Shown here piece after piece: positions 7,462 to 16,005 of a stretch of DNA of 43,121 nt. Made by a program: the position numbers and the translations under genes. Location: NCBI GenBank assembly GCA_947643615.1, contig CANRWO010000027.1, positions 1-43,121 of the forward strand, in the 5' to 3' direction. How positions within the stretch are numbered: position 1 is the first letter of the stretch; each line of letters opens with the position of its first letter. Below the pieces are notes generated by a model. It was not told the origin of the DNA. It searched no databases and saw only the letters and a list, made by a program, of their open reading frames with translations. Source of the stretch: an uncultured Lachnospiraceae bacterium (GTDB lineage Bacteria; Bacillota; Clostridia; Lachnospirales; Lachnospiraceae).

Positions 7462-8151
7462 TCAGCCCTGCATCAACCCGTGCATATCCGCCAAAATCCG
7501 GGCCACAGTCTTCCTGTCATCCTCCTCCAACAGGTTCAGGGCATAATTCAGCTCCCTCCACAATCCCTTTGCATCTTCTAGGATAAATGCGGGAGATACC
7601 TGAAACAGATCATACATCTTCCAAATCATCTCACTGTCAGGCAGTATTCTTCCGTTTTCCAGTTCACGCAGCTTTTTGATATCCACCCCTAATAAATCGG
7701 CCATCTTCTGCTGTGTGTAATCCTTCTGGACTCTTACGCAATAAAAAATATTATTTTTCACTCCGTTTGCCCCGCCTTCGCACTGGATATATTCCAGTTG
7801 TTTTTGGACCTTCCCGAAGGAGGCGCGTTTTCCGTCCGTGGCCTTAATGGTTTTCGCCAACACATACAATGTGCTCAAATAGCAAATCAGTTCCTCTGCC
7901 CCGCATTCCTGCAGCTCAGTCAAAACTTCTCCGTCCAGCGCTTTTTTGCCGGTAAATACGTATAAGACATCTACGTCGGAAGTGCACAATCCCTTGATCT
8001 CATAATAAGAAAATCGCTTGCTTCCCGACTCCGCCCTGCTGTAATGGCTTTGCAGCATTTTCATACGGTAGCAGAGCAGCCGCTGGGTCAGGTTGAGTTT
8101 TTCACGTTCTTCTTTCAGTCTCTGCAAAACATATTGATATTTACTGTCCAT
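7462..8151 (-). CDS. Regulator with two XRE-like helix-turn-helix domains
   Basis: A 229-residue protein with two separate XRE-like domains. The N-terminal one (about 7-50) reads LKEEREKLNLTQRLLCYRMKM...HYSRAESGSKRFSYYE. The C-terminal one (about 130-190) reads VRVQKDYTQQKMADLLGVDIKKLRELENGR. A helical linker with several Cys residues joins them. The first domain is degenerate at the recognition helix; the second looks intact. No membrane segment is seen. The gene lies upstream of the smaller XRE gene on the same strand with a 160-bp gap, so the two may form one regulatory unit. The RBS is weak. The ligand and targets are unknown. Confidence 0.8.
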   Translation of the reverse strand: MDSKYQYVLQRLKEEREKLNLTQRLLCYRMKMLQSHYSRAESGSKRFSYYEIKGLCTSDVDVLYVFTGKKALDGEVLTELQECGAEELICYLSTLYVLAKTIKATDGKRASFGKVQKQLEYIQCEGGANGVKNNIFYCVRVQKDYTQQKMADLLGVDIKKLRELENGRILPDSEMIWKMYDLFQVSPAFILEDAKGLWRELNYALNLLEEDDRKTVARILADMHGLMQG

Positions 8152-8723
8152 GGGTAATCTTCATCCTCGCTATCATACGATCACATGGTGAAAGTATTTA
8201 TATTTTTACTGCATATATTACCCATTCTAAGTTTTATTTATCCCCTATAGTACTCCTATTGGTGCATATAGCTCTTAAAATAATGGTTTCTCCGGATGCT
8301 GCAGCAATCGGCACGGAGCAGCCAAGTATTGTACAGCAGGTAAAATCCTCCTGTAATCTCCACTTACCGGGTAAATCCGGCCAGCACTGCGCCGCAGCCG
8401 GGACTCCGCCCGGTATCCCGACCATGGTTTACGGCGCAAATCTGCCCGCTATGTAGGCATTATCCGTCAAAGAAGGAAATACTACACAAATATGGTTCAC
8501 CGAAACGGATGGAAGCTGGAGACAAAATCCGATGACGCAATCAATCGATTAAGAAACATCATATGACTGCAATAGATTAAAACGGAATTAACACAAATGA
8601 AATACATCATGTTATATAGATATTTTAGCAAACCACATAACAATACAATATCATAAATATCTTATTAAAAAACCCGCTATTGTTCCTATCCACGCTTACG
8701 AAAGGTAAGGAACGGCAGGTATG
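8152..8723. other. Long region without a convincing gene
   Basis: About 570 bp, AT-rich at both ends with a GC-richer middle (about 8280-8460). Short open frames exist on both strands (for example 8259-8456 plus and 8234-8425 minus), but none has a good RBS or a recognisable domain. The middle block could be the remnant of a decayed gene or could hold a small RNA. Nothing can be assigned. Confidence 0.4.
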
Positions 8724-8765
8724 AAAAACCGAGGGGCTGCACCCTATTCCGAAAGCAGTCCCTCG
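8724..8765 (-). terminator. Intrinsic terminator of ilvE
   Basis: Arms 8730-8740 and 8755-8765 pair over 11 positions with one G-U pair. On the minus strand the stem is followed by GTTTTTC. It is placed about 65 bp after the ilvE stop codon. Confidence 0.8.
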
Positions 8766-8831
8766 CCAGATAGTCATCTCCCGCTTACTGTTTATCACAA
8801 CACTGTTTTATCGCCAGCGGGCCATTCACTA

Positions 8832-9857
8832 CTATTTGATTACATGGATCCAACCCTTGGGCGCTTCTATCCTACCCATCTGAATGCCCGTCAAGGTTTC
8901 ATACAGCTTTTTGGTGGTAGGCCCCATCTCTGCCATACCGCTGGGCAGGCAGATTTCCTTTCCATGGTCAACGATCTTGCCCACAGGGGAGATGACCGCC
9001 GCCGTGCCGCAGAGGCCGCACTCTGCAAAATCCTTCACCTCTTCCAGAAGGACTTCCCTTTCTTCCACTTCCAGGCCCAGGTACTCCTTGGCCACATACA
9101 CCAGGGAGCGGCGTGTAATGGAAGGGAGGATACTGTCGGACTTAGGTGTGACCACTTTGTTATCCTTTGTAACAAACAGGAAGTTTGCGCCGCCGGTCTC
9201 TTCCACCTTGGTACGGGTCCCGGGATCCAAGTACATATTTTCGTCAAAGCCTTCCTTGTGGGCGCTCACGATGGCATGCAGGCTCATGGCATAGTTTAAC
9301 CCGGCTTTAATATGCCCTGTCCCATGAGGCGCTGCACGGTCAAAATCGCTGACACAGATGGTCAGGGGTTTTACGCCGCCCTTAAAGTAAGGGCCCACGG
9401 GAGTACAGAAAATACGGAATTGGTATTCATCCGCAGGTTTTACCCCAATAACCGGATTGGAGCCAAACATATACGGGCGGATGTAAAGCGTCGCGCCGCT
9501 GCCGTAAGGAGGGACAAATGCCTCGTTGGCCGCCACCACCTTTGTAACGGCATCCACAAAGCGCTCCTTGGGAAACACAGCCATCTCCAGCCTTGCCGCA
9601 GACGCTTCCATACGCTCCCCATTCAAATCAGGGCGGAAGGTAACAATATGCCCATCGTCCGTAGTATAGGCCTTTAGACCTTCAAATATGGTCTGCGCAT
9701 ACTGAAAGACACCGGCGCATTCGTTCAGAACAATGTTCGCATCTTCGGTAAGTCCTCCCTCATCCCATGCGCCGTCCTTATAGTTGGATACATATCTGTA
9801 ATCTGTCTGAACGTATCCGAAACCCAGGTTGCTCCAATCAATATTTTTCTTCTCCAT
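8832..9857 (-). CDS. ilvE: Branched-chain amino acid aminotransferase
   Basis: A 341-residue cytosolic PLP enzyme of fold type IV. It carries out the last step of leucine, isoleucine and valine synthesis, moving the amino group of glutamate to branched-chain 2-oxo acids, or the reverse in degradation. The length and the motifs FEGLKAY, GSGATLYIRPYMFG and EETGGANFLFV match the IlvE type II group. The PLP-binding lysine is Lys184 in GHIKAGLNYA. An AAGGAAGG lies before the ATG. It is a single-gene unit ended by a strong terminator. The 218-bp upstream region shows no T-box or leader peptide, so specific amino-acid control is not evident here. Confidence 0.95.
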   Translation of the reverse strand: MEKKNIDWSNLGFGYVQTDYRYVSNYKDGAWDEGGLTEDANIVLNECAGVFQYAQTIFEGLKAYTTDDGHIVTFRPDLNGERMEASAARLEMAVFPKERFVDAVTKVVAANEAFVPPYGSGATLYIRPYMFGSNPVIGVKPADEYQFRIFCTPVGPYFKGGVKPLTICVSDFDRAAPHGTGHIKAGLNYAMSLHAIVSAHKEGFDENMYLDPGTRTKVEETGGANFLFVTKDNKVVTPKSDSILPSITRRSLVYVAKEYLGLEVEEREVLLEEVKDFAECGLCGTAAVISPVGKIVDHGKEICLPSGMAEMGPTTKKLYETLTGIQMGRIEAPKGWIHVIK

Positions 9858-9914
9858 TGGTATTACCTTCCTTCCTTATATTGAGATTCCATTCGTATTT
9901 TTCTGGTAACAATT

Positions 9915-9940
9915 ATTATACTTTTATGATAAAAAGTCAA
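9915..9940 (-). promoter_or_regulatory. Possible ilvE promoter
   Basis: On the minus strand TTGACT (9940-9935) and TATAAT (9920-9915) are present, but only 14 bp apart, shorter than the usual 16-18. A shifted -10 (AATAAT) would give 17 bp. The location 58-83 bp before the ilvE start fits a promoter. Confidence 0.35.
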
Positions 9941-10075
9941 TGCCTCAAATAGAAAAACAAATGAAAGAACCTCAATTCACCTGCGCCGCTGCGCTGCGTT
10001 TTCACGCGCCTTTTCCAAGGCAAGGCCGTGGCGGCTGAGGTCAGGATCGCATTTTATGCCTTTTCCGTGCATAGG

Positions 10076-10897
10076 CTACCGGTCACGCAGTGAACGGTAA
10101 CAAGCCGCCGCGGCATAGGGCAGCAGGATAAACCCACAGCATACCGTTACCAGAATGGCAAACTCCGTAAATTCCCCTGTGCCGGCATGTCCCGCTCTGT
10201 TCAGAAGGGGAAGCCCAAGAGTGAACAGTAAGTACCAGCATGCAGGAGGCGCGCATTTGCGCAGCAGAACCAGTTTGGTATGGGGTTCCCTTTCCGTGCT
10301 GTGGAAAAACCACCCAACCAGGCGGTAGATTGTGAGCAGGGCGGTAAAGTACACTGTTACTCCGATGATGGTGTGCAGCCTGCCCTGTGTCAGTATACCG
10401 CCCATAAGTCCGGTGCCCTGGAGGTACAGGGGAAGGTAAACGGCCGTGATGATCCGAAGGCCGTTGACAAACACGGTGCACAGCCATGAAAGAACCGCAC
10501 TGGCGGCAATCCAGCCTATGCCTTTCCCCAACCCAAACCCGGTTCCCCCACAGGAGAGTTCCTTTGGCTCCCAGGCATCGGGTTTCGGTTCCGGCCTGGC
10601 CAAATGGAGAAAGGAAAACACCAGCATACCGAAGGTGATGGTCATAAACCTGACGCCGGAACAGGATGCCGCTATGACCATTCGCAGGCTATGGTTTACA
10701 TAGCCTGTTCCCGGCACATAGGTAAAGGGAATCCCGCTTAGAAACTCCACCCACCGGGCAGTAGGGGCAAGGATCCACAGCAGGGCATCACAGCCGGCCC
10801 GGCTGTAATATAGTTTTATACCAAGGATGGCCAGTATGCCTGTTATATAAAATATGGCGTTGGAACGCAGTATTTCCATTCCCTTCTTCCTATTCAT
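10076..10897 (-). CDS. Exosortase-family membrane transpeptidase (XrtK-like)
   Basis: A 273-residue polytopic membrane protein of the exosortase/archaeosortase family, which cuts sorted surface proteins at a C-terminal signal and may attach them to a glycan or lipid. The family's Cys-Arg-His triad is visible: Cys79 in AASCSGVRFM, Arg148 in VNGLRIIT and His175 in GRLHTIIGV, each at the edge of a hydrophobic segment. About seven hydrophobic segments can be counted. AGGGGG lies before the ATG. It follows the VIT/vWA protein gene by 37 bp in the same operon, and that protein ends in a SEP-type sorting tail. I assign the XrtK type from memory of VIT- or MSEP-associated exosortases; the subtype is less sure than the family. 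Confidence 0.8.
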   Translation of the reverse strand: MNRKKGMEILRSNAIFYITGILAILGIKLYYSRAGCDALLWILAPTARWVEFLSGIPFTYVPGTGYVNHSLRMVIAASCSGVRFMTITFGMLVFSFLHLARPEPKPDAWEPKELSCGGTGFGLGKGIGWIAASAVLSWLCTVFVNGLRIITAVYLPLYLQGTGLMGGILTQGRLHTIIGVTVYFTALLTIYRLVGWFFHSTEREPHTKLVLLRKCAPPACWYLLFTLGLPLLNRAGHAGTGEFTEFAILVTVCCGFILLPYAAAACYRSLRDR

Positions 10898-10934
10898 AAA
10901 TACCCCCTGTATGCTCAGCGATTCCTTTCCGCAC

Positions 10935-13289
10935 TTACTTTGATACCTGCTTAACTCCTTTATGCCTTTTCCGGGTATACACCATTACTGCCCCCAGAGG
11001 CAGCCCTATCAGAAACATCCCCGGCTCCGAATATGCCCTGTATCCGCCGCCTACGGCCAATCCGGATACTCTCTGGGGAAGAGGGAGGGGCTGGTCCACA
11101 TCCGTGCCGTTTCCCTCCGTATTTCGAATGATTTCCGAGACAGCCACAAAGGACGTATAGGGAGTGATCATATTGTAGTCCAACCCAAGCTGCGTGATCT
11201 CCTCTTTTACCGATTCGTCATTGCGGATACTGCCGTACCCGGCAACCCTGTCCAGGCGTGTCCTCGCCCACAGATAGCGGATCGCGTCACTTTCCATGTC
11301 CACGGTCACATGATTCACAGGAATCTCCTGGACATATTCTTCACCGCCTGCTTTTCCTGTCACGGTGATGACCCCGCCCGGTTTCCCTCTCCATTTTCCA
11401 AAAAGAACAATGGGCTGTGACGCATATAAAATGGAGGGAACCGAGGGTTCTACATCATAGACGTCAAACCCTCTATATGTCACTGAGATGTCGGTGAGCA
11501 GGGGCGCTTCGATATAAGTGCGGAAATTTGCCGCGGATTCCGCCGCATCCTCACTGTCCGTCACAATAAACGATTCCCCCATTCCGCATCCTGCAATACT
11601 CTTGATCAGATAATCGTTGACAGAACTTCCTATGCCAAAGGAAAAGAAGCTGGCGTCGGCCATATTGTCTGTTATGCAGGAAATGATATCACTTTCATTG
11701 GTAATATACCCGTCGGTAATGATCACAATGCTTCGGGCGGCATCCTCCGTCTTCGGCATGGCAACAGCCTTTTCCAACGCGGGAAGCAGGGCGGTTCCCC
11801 CGCCTCCCTCCTGCTTGTCGATCAGCTTAACGGCTGACCTGATATTTTCCGGAGTGGCCGGAAGCGACCGGGAGGACAGCAATGTAGACTCATTTTCAAA
11901 TAAAATCAGGTTAAAGGTATCTGTCTCCCTGAGATCACCCACCAGGTCGTATATCAGCTCCTTAGCAGTGTCCAGGGGATAACCGAACATGGAACCCGAG
12001 ACATCCAGTACGAAAATATATTCTCTGGGAGGAATGTCTTCCGTTTCAAACCTCTGGGGAGGCTGTATGGTCAGCATGAAGAAGTTTTCTTCCATGGAGG
12101 CACTGCCGTTTCCGTGTCCCCCTGCAAGGACAAGGCCGCTCTGGACCTCATCCCCCGCCATCCTGTATTTCAGGATAAAATCTCTGTTTCCCGCATAATC
12201 GTCAGGGTTTGCCAGAGTAATCTGGGCAGTGGATGCATCGGATTTATTGACCCGGATGGCGTGGGTTTTGCTGGTAACCTCGGCAATGGGCACTCCGGTG
12301 GAAAGGTTCACGGTAATACTGTACTCTCCGGGAGGTGTAGTCCCCTCCGGCAGGTATGGACTTGCAATCCAGCTGTCACCCAAAGAGGAACCCGGGGTAT
12401 CCCCGCCGCCCCCCGTCCCTGCAGAGGCTCCGCCGCCTGTACTTCCGTCATTGCCGGATACTGAGCCGGCTTCTTGGGACACTTCTTTGATCCCATGGGA
12501 TCCGCCTTGGCCGGATTCTTCTTGGGTTCCGTCGGTTTCGGGGCCGGCTTCTTGGGACGCTTCGCTGTTTCCGTCGTTTTCGGAGCCGGCCTGGCCGGAT
12601 TCTTCCTCACTGTCCCCGCTGGGTTCGGAAGGGGATGCAAAACGGGGGCCCACCACTGTGGGGAAAACAAACTCGTAAATATTTTCCTTGGGAGCAATCA
12701 ACTCCGTATAATGCAGTTCTATGTGCACCGTATCGCCGGGCATAATATTTGCCACATCCATCGTAAATACATTGGGCCTTTTCTGTTCCATCAAAGAGGC
12801 GCTTTTTCCTTCGCTCTTGGCCTCCTCAAACTCCACTTTCGCCTCTTCTTTCTCCTTGATCTGGGCAGTGATCATCTCATTCCCGATTACCATCTTCATA
12901 CCGTGTACGGTAACGCCGGAAGAGGCAGGAAACACATAGCTGGCGTTGATGGGAGTGTCACCCTCGTTGACATAAACCTGTGTCACATAGGTTTCGGCAA
13001 TCATGCCGTTGATATTGGTAACTACATCGGTGGACTTTAACGGAAAACGTTCCACAGAGGAAGGATTTTCCCCGGCTCCCTGCACTATAAAATAGGGGGC
13101 AAGAAGCTCTTCCCCTTCTTCCGCAGACTCCTCGCTGTCGCCGGAACCATCGCCTTCTTCGGCAACGGCTGCATTTCTCTCCGATGCATACACCATAGGG
13201 CAGCTAACTGCGAAAAGCAGCAGTGCCAGCATACAGCATAACCATTTCCTGATTTGTCGCGGGACGCCTTTTTCTCTCATCTTGTTCAT
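10935..13289 (-). CDS. VIT and von Willebrand A domain surface protein with exosortase-type C-terminal sorting signal
   Basis: A 784-residue exported protein. Residues 1-36 are a signal peptide ending VYA-S. A VIT domain covers about 80-200, followed by a Ser/Gly/Glu-rich low-complexity insert (about 220-303). A von Willebrand A domain starts near 422, with the metal-binding DVSGS at 429-433. The end is tripartite: SEP at 754-756, about 16 hydrophobic residues, then RKRHKGVK. This matches exosortase sorting signals, and the exosortase gene follows by 37 bp. VIT-vWA proteins resemble inter-alpha-trypsin inhibitor heavy chains and bind matrix or partner proteins. The start is set at 13289 because AAGGAGG lies 9 nt upstream; an earlier in-frame ATG would add 27 residues before the signal peptide. 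Confidence 0.88.
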   Translation of the reverse strand: MNKMREKGVPRQIRKWLCCMLALLLFAVSCPMVYASERNAAVAEEGDGSGDSEESAEEGEELLAPYFIVQGAGENPSSVERFPLKSTDVVTNINGMIAETYVTQVYVNEGDTPINASYVFPASSGVTVHGMKMVIGNEMITAQIKEKEEAKVEFEEAKSEGKSASLMEQKRPNVFTMDVANIMPGDTVHIELHYTELIAPKENIYEFVFPTVVGPRFASPSEPSGDSEEESGQAGSENDGNSEASQEAGPETDGTQEESGQGGSHGIKEVSQEAGSVSGNDGSTGGGASAGTGGGGDTPGSSLGDSWIASPYLPEGTTPPGEYSITVNLSTGVPIAEVTSKTHAIRVNKSDASTAQITLANPDDYAGNRDFILKYRMAGDEVQSGLVLAGGHGNGSASMEENFFMLTIQPPQRFETEDIPPREYIFVLDVSGSMFGYPLDTAKELIYDLVGDLRETDTFNLILFENESTLLSSRSLPATPENIRSAVKLIDKQEGGGGTALLPALEKAVAMPKTEDAARSIVIITDGYITNESDIISCITDNMADASFFSFGIGSSVNDYLIKSIAGCGMGESFIVTDSEDAAESAANFRTYIEAPLLTDISVTYRGFDVYDVEPSVPSILYASQPIVLFGKWRGKPGGVITVTGKAGGEEYVQEIPVNHVTVDMESDAIRYLWARTRLDRVAGYGSIRNDESVKEEITQLGLDYNMITPYTSFVAVSEIIRNTEGNGTDVDQPLPLPQRVSGLAVGGGYRAYSEPGMFLIGLPLGAVMVYTRKRHKGVKQVSK

Positions 13290-13388
13290 CGTGGAACCTC
13301 CTTGGAATATAATTGCAGGAACCCTTTCCATGCGGTAACAGGGCCGGATATGTAGGTCAGAAGCTGCCAATCTTGCCTCTTCGGGTTT

Positions 13389-13474
13389 ATCATAGCTCCC
13401 CGATGCACAAAAAGTGCATCAGAAATTCCACAAACTTCCATCATATTTCAATCATTTTTGCATCATATTTCAAT
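13389..13474 (-). promoter_or_regulatory. Candidate regulated promoter of the VIT-exosortase operon
   Basis: On the minus strand a TATGAT (13394-13389) could be the -10 box. The expected -35 zone is covered by a perfect palindrome, GATGCAC-5 nt-GTGCATC (13402-13420), instead of a consensus -35. Just upstream are two identical 14-bp direct repeats, ATTGAAATATGATG, at 13461-13474 and 13439-13452, 22 bp apart (two helical turns). This is the layout of an activator-dependent promoter; the regulator is not identified. Confidence 0.5.
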
Positions 13475-13857
13475 TCTGGGGGGATAGTTGATTCATCTAA
13501 TATTTACCATGGGCACATAACCCTGAACGGGAAGAAAAAACAGGACAATCAATCTGCCCTGTTCCCATTATTAATATAGCATAGAAACCCAAAAATAACA
13601 AGACTGTTTCTGCCACAGCGTCCGTGATACACTATCAAAACGACACCGTGAAACAGACCACGGAGCTGGACCACAACAGTTCCCACAAGTCGCTTATGGG
13701 CAAAAAGCAGCACAGAAATCGGGCCCCTGCGGAAAAGAAAGCCTGACAGCTTACTTTCCGCACACAAATTTGTGCCGGAGCCACAAATTTGGATCCCAGA
13801 GCCAAATACAGCATTCGGCCTGTGCCCACACAAAATGCTCCGGCATGGAGGATTGAT
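13475..13857 (+). promoter_or_regulatory. Intergenic region upstream of helD with a palindromic repeat
   Basis: About 380 bp between divergent genes with no convincing gene. A perfect 12-bp palindrome CACAAATTTGTG lies at 13763-13774, and ten of its bases recur at 13782-13791 (19-bp period). They sit about 65-95 bp before the helD start and could be an operator. No clear -35/-10 pair was found. Confidence 0.35.
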
Positions 13858-16005
13858 ATGGAAAAGAACAATGCGGAAATGCAGGCGGAAGAGCAACAGT
13901 TACAGTCAACACTTGCCATTGCCAGAGAACAGCTGAAGCAGGCGCAAAAGGCACTGGAGCAAAAGGAACAGAATATTATCGAGGCAAAAAGGCAGGTAAG
14001 GGAGGATACCACACACGGCGTTACCAATTTATACAATTCCGATGACTTTGAGGCAATTGTAGAGTTAAGCCAACGCATGAATCCTGTGGAGGAAAGCATA
14101 TCGGAATATGAGGAAGAAGATCGGCGTATCCGTCGGCTGGAAAAAATAATAGAGCGGCCCTATTTTGCCAGAATCGATTTTCGGTTTGAAGAGGATCCTC
14201 AGGCAGAGCATATCTATATCGGCCGTTCTTCCCTAACAGAGAAAAAAGCGCGTGAAATCTACGTATACGACTGGCGTTCTCCCATTGCGGGAGTCTTCTA
14301 CCGCTGCGCTGTGGGGAAAGCATTTTACGAAGCCCCCGGCGGCATGATTCAAGGGGAATTGCAGCGAAAACGCCAGTACGAGATTGCCAACAGCGTCTTA
14401 AAATACTATTTTGATACAGATATGACCATCAATGATGAATTTTTAAGGCAGCTGCTTTCCAAAAACACGTCGCCCCAGATGAAAGCCATTGTGGAAACGA
14501 TACAGCGGGAACAGGATATCGTTATCCGAAACATGGAAAGCGACCTGTTAATGGTACAGGGTGTTGCGGGAAGCGGCAAAACTTCCATCGCCCTTCACAG
14601 GGCGGCATATCTCATGTACCAGGGACTGCAATCCAAGCTCTCCGCTAACAGCATTTTAATCCTTTCCCCAAATTCCGTGTTTGAAGAATATATTTCCAAT
14701 GTTCTTCCTGAACTAGGGGAGGAAAATGTAAATTCCGCTGTTTTCGACGATATTTTATGTAATGTCTTACAGGGACGCCGGATACAGCCAAGAAATGCCC
14801 ATTGGGAACAATTGATGGCGGATGATCCCTACAGCGGCATTGCCAGAAAAAGCATGGAATTTAAAATGTCGGAAAGCTTCCGCAGCATGCTGGACGCATT
14901 CCTAATGGAGATTCCCTTACGCTGGATCGATTTTCACGATATTTACTACAACGGCAAACTCATTATAAGCAAAGAACAGCTCCGGGAATGGGTGTTGCGA
15001 AGGCCCCATATCCCACTGGAAACACGCCTTTCCCAAATGGAAGATCATGTGATAGAACTGATCTTCGGGACAGGGAGGAAGACAGGGGAGGGAGAATCAA
15101 GGATCCTGATCCGGCAGGAAATCAGGCAATTTACGGAACTTGACTGTATCCAATTGTACCGCAAATTATTCGAGGCAGGGAACTGTATGGAAAATGAGAT
15201 ACCGGCCGACGTTCTGGAATACACGCGGGAAAACCTGGATTCCGGGCAACTGTTTTATGACGATGCCACCGCCGCAGCCTATCTGCATCTGAAAATACAT
15301 GGGAATACGGGATTCCGCCATATAAGGCAGGTAGTCATAGACGAGGCCCAGGATTATTATGCGCTTCAATATGAGATATTCCGGCTGCTATTTACAAATG
15401 CCAAATTTACGGTTCTGGGCGACATTAACCAGACCCTTGCCAAACCGGAAAAAATATCCTTATATGAAACCATACGGAAAATACTGCGGAAAGAAAAATC
15501 CGAATTTATCTTATTAGAAAAAAGCTTCCGCTGCACCAATGAAATATTAAACTTCAGCCTGCAGTTTATTGACAATGTCCCTCAGATCAAAAGCTTTAAC
15601 CGCACAGGGGAAAGCCCCAGAGTACTCACCTCCGGCAGTTACGAAGAGCTTCTCAGCCTGATCACTCAGGAGATCGCCCTATGCCGGGAAAAGGAATTGG
15701 AGTCCATATGCCTGATCTGCAAAACAGCAAAGCTTTCGGACCGGTTGTATGGTGACCTGAAACAAAATACGGAAATCCAGCAGGTCCAACAAGGGAACGC
15801 AGAGGGCCTCAAAGGAACATTTATCATGCCCGCATATATGTCAAAAGGCCTGGAATTCGACGGGGTGATAATCTGTGATGCCAATTTGGGCGGGCACTGC
15901 AGTGAAGATGACAAAAAACTCCTGTATGTGGAATGCACCCGGGCCCTTCACAGGCTCAGCCTGATATGCTCCACGCCGTCAATGGATACCACGCCCTCTT
16001 CCTGA
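13858..16005 (+). CDS. helD: HelD-like RNA polymerase-recycling ATPase (UvrD/Rep superfamily 1)
   Basis: A 715-residue superfamily 1 ATPase. In Bacillus, HelD binds RNA polymerase, pries open its channels and releases stalled complexes. An N-terminal coiled coil (about 5-60) comes first, then the FxARIDF...YIGRSSL and YDWRSPIAGVFY block that marks HelD. The Walker A GVAGSGKT is near 235-242, the DEAQD Walker B is further on, and the C-terminal SKGLEFDGVII and ECTRALHRL motifs complete the set. The start at 13858 is chosen because GGAGG lies 6 nt upstream; reading 23 residues further upstream has no RBS. The last 58 bp overlap the 3' end of a GNAT gene on the other strand. Confidence 0.88.
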   Translation: MEKNNAEMQAEEQQLQSTLAIAREQLKQAQKALEQKEQNIIEAKRQVREDTTHGVTNLYNSDDFEAIVELSQRMNPVEESISEYEEEDRRIRRLEKIIERPYFARIDFRFEEDPQAEHIYIGRSSLTEKKAREIYVYDWRSPIAGVFYRCAVGKAFYEAPGGMIQGELQRKRQYEIANSVLKYYFDTDMTINDEFLRQLLSKNTSPQMKAIVETIQREQDIVIRNMESDLLMVQGVAGSGKTSIALHRAAYLMYQGLQSKLSANSILILSPNSVFEEYISNVLPELGEENVNSAVFDDILCNVLQGRRIQPRNAHWEQLMADDPYSGIARKSMEFKMSESFRSMLDAFLMEIPLRWIDFHDIYYNGKLIISKEQLREWVLRRPHIPLETRLSQMEDHVIELIFGTGRKTGEGESRILIRQEIRQFTELDCIQLYRKLFEAGNCMENEIPADVLEYTRENLDSGQLFYDDATAAAYLHLKIHGNTGFRHIRQVVIDEAQDYYALQYEIFRLLFTNAKFTVLGDINQTLAKPEKISLYETIRKILRKEKSEFILLEKSFRCTNEILNFSLQFIDNVPQIKSFNRTGESPRVLTSGSYEELLSLITQEIALCREKELESICLICKTAKLSDRLYGDLKQNTEIQQVQQGNAEGLKGTFIMPAYMSKGLEFDGVIICDANLGGHCSEDDKKLLYVECTRALHRLSLICSTPSMDTTPSS

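Noticed and set aside
8492..8566. A possible 24-residue peptide in the gap before ilvE.
   Set aside because: The nearest AAGGA is about 15 nt before the ATG, too far, and there is no promoter or known peptide type.
9858..10075. A T-box or leader-peptide control region for ilvE.
   Set aside because: The region is too short and lacks the T-box sequence and a terminator/antiterminator pair or runs of branched-chain codons.
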